Source: a bacterium
GTDB lineage: Bacteria > RBG-13-66-14
Direction of reading: 5' to 3'
Length of the DNA: 6,996 nucleotides
Assembly: GCA_021107695.1 (NCBI GenBank)
Contig: JAIOSI010000170.1
Coordinates: 1 to 6,996 of the forward strand
The notes under the pieces were generated by a model. The model saw only the letters and a program-made list of their open reading frames with translations, had not been told where the DNA came from and ran no database searches. A program made the translations under genes and the position numbers. Position 1 is the first letter of the stretch, and each line of letters opens with the position of its first letter. Positions 5,610 to 6,996 of the stretch are shown piece after piece.

Positions 5610-6359
5610 TTACATTCGGAAGTACGGTGGCAGGTCGTCCTTCTCTTTTTCCTTGAAGGAGCGGCGTTGCTTCTCCACCGTCTTCTCGTCCGGCTCGGTG
5701 TCGTCAACCTCGTGGGGGACGTAGTCCACTGCCTCTTGGCGGTCGAAGAACTCCTCGCGCTTGAGCATCCGCTTCTGATGGCGAACAATCTCCCCACGCC
5801 AGTAAGCGGCTTTGCGTCGCTCGTAGCGGATGAAAAAGAACACCGAGAAGCCGATGGTTACGCGGAAGAGGTCGCCGAGGAACAGCCAGATGGTTCCCTT
5901 GCCCAGCACCGTTGCCCAACTGAGGTCGCCGAGCCAGACCATCCAGAGCGTGCCGAGGAGATTGCCCAGCCCAATAGCAACCAGCAGCCCCAGGGCGAGG
6001 CGAGCTGGCAGCGGTTCTTCCTCTCGATTCAACCAGAGGAAGATTCCGCCCAGTCCGGCGACCAGCAGCGGGGTGAGCAGAAAGCCTCCGGCTCCGCTGA
6101 GGAAGAACGCCAGCCCGGCATTGCCTCCACTGAGGACAGGGAGTCCGAAAAGTCCCAGGAACAGTGCCAGTAACGGGGCGGACAACGCCCAGAGTGGCGG
6201 TAGCATCGCCGCCAGCACAGCGGCGATGGCGACGCTGAGGTTGTTCCACGCCGGTACGCCGCTGAGCGAACGCCCCAGCGGGGCGGTGAGGATGAGCAAC
6301 CCCGCCCCGCCCAGGGCGAGCAGCAGCTTTATCCACCAGGGCTTATCTTTGAAGAGCAT
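5610..6359 (-). CDS. bioY: Divergent BioY-like membrane protein (possible biotin transporter S component) with charged C-terminal extension
   Basis: Likely an integral membrane protein of 249 residues. BioY proteins bind biotin and bring it in, alone or with an ECF energy module. Likeness is seen in LPVLSGGNAGLAFFLSGAGGFLL (about 73-95), matching the BioY stretch PVFAGG...GPTGGYLLG, and in FLGDLFRVTIG (160-170), matching the late PFLPGDLIK motif with its GD pair (Asp163). Several hydrophobic helices fit the fold. It is divergent: the early VPxTxQ motif is VPAWNN here (35-40), and PTGGY is GAGGF. After about residue 178 there is a 70-residue highly charged cytoplasmic tail (many Arg, Lys, Glu), while BioY is usually about 180-200 residues and ends near the last helix. 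The gene overlaps the upstream vanZ-like gene by 17 bp, so the two are cotranscribed; no clear ribosome site is seen, suggesting coupled translation. No ecfA or ecfT is in view. It could instead be a related membrane protein with another substrate. Confidence 0.6.
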   Translation of the reverse strand: MLFKDKPWWIKLLLALGGAGLLILTAPLGRSLSGVPAWNNLSVAIAAVLAAMLPPLWALSAPLLALFLGLFGLPVLSGGNAGLAFFLSGAGGFLLTPLLVAGLGGIFLWLNREEEPLPARLALGLLVAIGLGNLLGTLWMVWLGDLSWATVLGKGTIWLFLGDLFRVTIGFSVFFFIRYERRKAAYWRGEIVRHQKRMLKREEFFDRQEAVDYVPHEVDDTEPDEKTVEKQRRSFKEKEKDDLPPYFRM

Positions 6360-6753
6360 GGCGTTTCAATCTGAGGCGTCGAAAGATGATAACGGCGATG
6401 GCACCGAGGGTCGCGCCGCTGAAATCTGCCAGCACATCGAAAAAATCGGAATCCCGCCCCGGAATCCAGGACTGGTGCAGCTCGTCAAAAATGGCGTAGC
6501 AGGTTACAATCAAAATCGCGACTAGGAGGTATCCGCTCTTCCCCCGCACGCCGACGGCTAGCTGCGCCAGGATTCCAAGAATCCCAAAGGCGGTGGCGTG
6601 CTGGAGCTTGTCTATGCCGGGAAAGGTGAAGGTCTGGGGCAGGTGGCTCTGCTCGGAGAGGAAGAAGATGCCGACCATTCCGGTAAGCAGTCCGGCTCCG
6701 GCAAGCCAACGCCAGAGCAGAGAGGGCCAGGGCTGGGGTTGAAGCTGGGACAT
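6343..6753 (-). CDS. VanZ-like family small membrane protein
   Basis: A 136-residue protein with about four predicted membrane helices (roughly 16-33, 55-68, 74-91 and 108-124). It carries the VanZ-family pattern: FFLSEQSHLP after helix 1, DKLQHATAFGILG (48-60, Asp48 and His52), and the long motif FDELHQSWIPGRDSDFFDVLAD (89-110) leading into FSGATLG. VanZ itself gives low-level teicoplanin resistance in enterococci by an unclear mechanism; most relatives, including this one, have no known job and are often near envelope or polysaccharide genes. It is the first gene of the - strand unit and overlaps the bioY-like gene. No good ribosome site is visible before the ATG (upstream reads cttcttagaaaaa). 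No resistance role should be inferred. Confidence 0.85.
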   Translation of the reverse strand: MSQLQPQPWPSLLWRWLAGAGLLTGMVGIFFLSEQSHLPQTFTFPGIDKLQHATAFGILGILAQLAVGVRGKSGYLLVAILIVTCYAIFDELHQSWIPGRDSDFFDVLADFSGATLGAIAVIIFRRLRLKRHALQR

Positions 6754-6851
6754 TTTTTCTAAGAAGTAGCAGGCAGCATGGTGCGGTCAAAGCCTAGGAA
6801 ATGTTCAGGTAAGGTTGACCGTGATCTCGCCCCTCACCCCAGCAAGTACCC

Positions 6852-6877
6852 GTAGGGGCGACCGTCCACGGTCGCCC
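6852..6877. repeat. GTAGGGG-type palindromic repeat, copy 2
   Basis: gtagggg leads into a perfect 10-bp stem, gggcgaccgt (6856-6865) with acggtcgccc (6868-6877), centre cc. It shares the lead sequence with copy 1 at 5574-5597. It lies upstream of the vanZ-like gene, in a 243-base stretch where I see no gene. Confidence 0.7.
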
Positions 6878-6880
6878 AAT

Positions 6881-6899
6881 AGATGAGCGTAGCTCATCT
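6881..6899. repeat. Short palindrome agatgagc / gctcatct
   Basis: Perfect 8-bp stem, 6881-6888 with 6892-6899, loop gta, just 3 bases after the GTAGGGG-type repeat. The two may be parts of one larger repeat unit. No T-run follows. Confidence 0.55.
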
Positions 6900-6943
6900 G
6901 CCACGATGGCATCGCACGGTTAAATCATCTGCTATTAAATGGT

Positions 6944-6996
6944 GGGGGGGGAATTAACACTGGCTGGCGATAGCCCCCCTCCCTTAATCCCTCCCC
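6944..6996. repeat. G-run and C-rich repeat-like segment cut by the window end
   Basis: Eight consecutive G (6944-6951) are followed about 22 bases later by six C (6974-6979) and then ccctcccttaatcc-type sequence to the end. The G-rich and C-rich arms could pair imperfectly, and ttaatccctcccc looks like half of a dispersed palindromic repeat that continues past the window. With 6754-6943 it forms a gene-free region made mostly of repeats. Confidence 0.4.

Noticed and set aside
5601..6525. Two long + strand open frames (5601-6173, 5830-6525) opposite the bioY-like and vanZ-like genes
   Set aside because: They are antisense to proteins with recognisable membrane motifs, and their own products are low-complexity with no family likeness.
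6343..6753. Glycopeptide-resistance gene (vanZ)
   Set aside because: It belongs only to the broad VanZ-like family; no vanHAX or regulatory genes are nearby and most members have no resistance role.

Overview
This is a bacterial chromosomal segment of roughly mid-to-high 50s % GC with an ordinary housekeeping layout. It carries the end of the bL25 (CTC/TL5-type) ribosomal protein gene, peptidyl-tRNA hydrolase (pth), a membrane-bound proton/sodium-pumping pyrophosphatase (hppA), and the conserved set rpsF-ssb-rpsR-rplI, all on the + strand. On the - strand, running toward rplI, are a VanZ-like small membrane protein and an overlapping BioY-like membrane protein. The CTC-type L25 next to pth, the K+-dependent-type pyrophosphatase, the short bacterial SSB ending in DDDIPF and the many palindromic intergenic repeats suggest a deep-branching, probably uncultured or poorly sampled Gram-negative lineage (PVC/FCB/Armatimonadetes-like candidates). 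I cannot assign a phylum from the sequence alone.

Layout. 1-812: rplY 3' end and pth, a translation pair. 813-1092: a gap largely filled by a 166-bp MITE-like element with imperfect terminal inverted repeats (819-984) and two internal hairpins. 1093-3162: hppA. 3163-3298: a possible extended -10 promoter and a strong REP-like hairpin. 3299-5509: rpsF-ssb-rpsR-rplI, with a close rpsF-ssb pair (20 nt) but unusually long gaps before rpsR (349 nt) and rplI (204 nt). 5532-5559: a perfect 12-bp bidirectional terminator that separates the two converging transcription units. 5610-6753: bioY-like and vanZ-like genes on the - strand, overlapping by 17 bp. 6754-6996: no gene seen, but several palindromic repeats.

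How the genes relate. bL25, Pth, bS6, bS18 and bL9 serve translation, and SSB serves replication and repair. The pyrophosphatase uses PPi produced by biosynthesis, including tRNA charging and nucleic acid synthesis, to energise the membrane; its place beside translation genes may be fortuitous. L25, Pth and L9 all end in Glu-rich acidic tails, an unusual shared feature. I found no defence, CRISPR, phage or secondary-metabolism system. The points of most interest are the repeat elements, the two glutamates in helix 6 of the ion pump, the structured ssb-rpsR gap with a possible 31-codon ORF, and the divergent BioY-like protein with its long charged tail.
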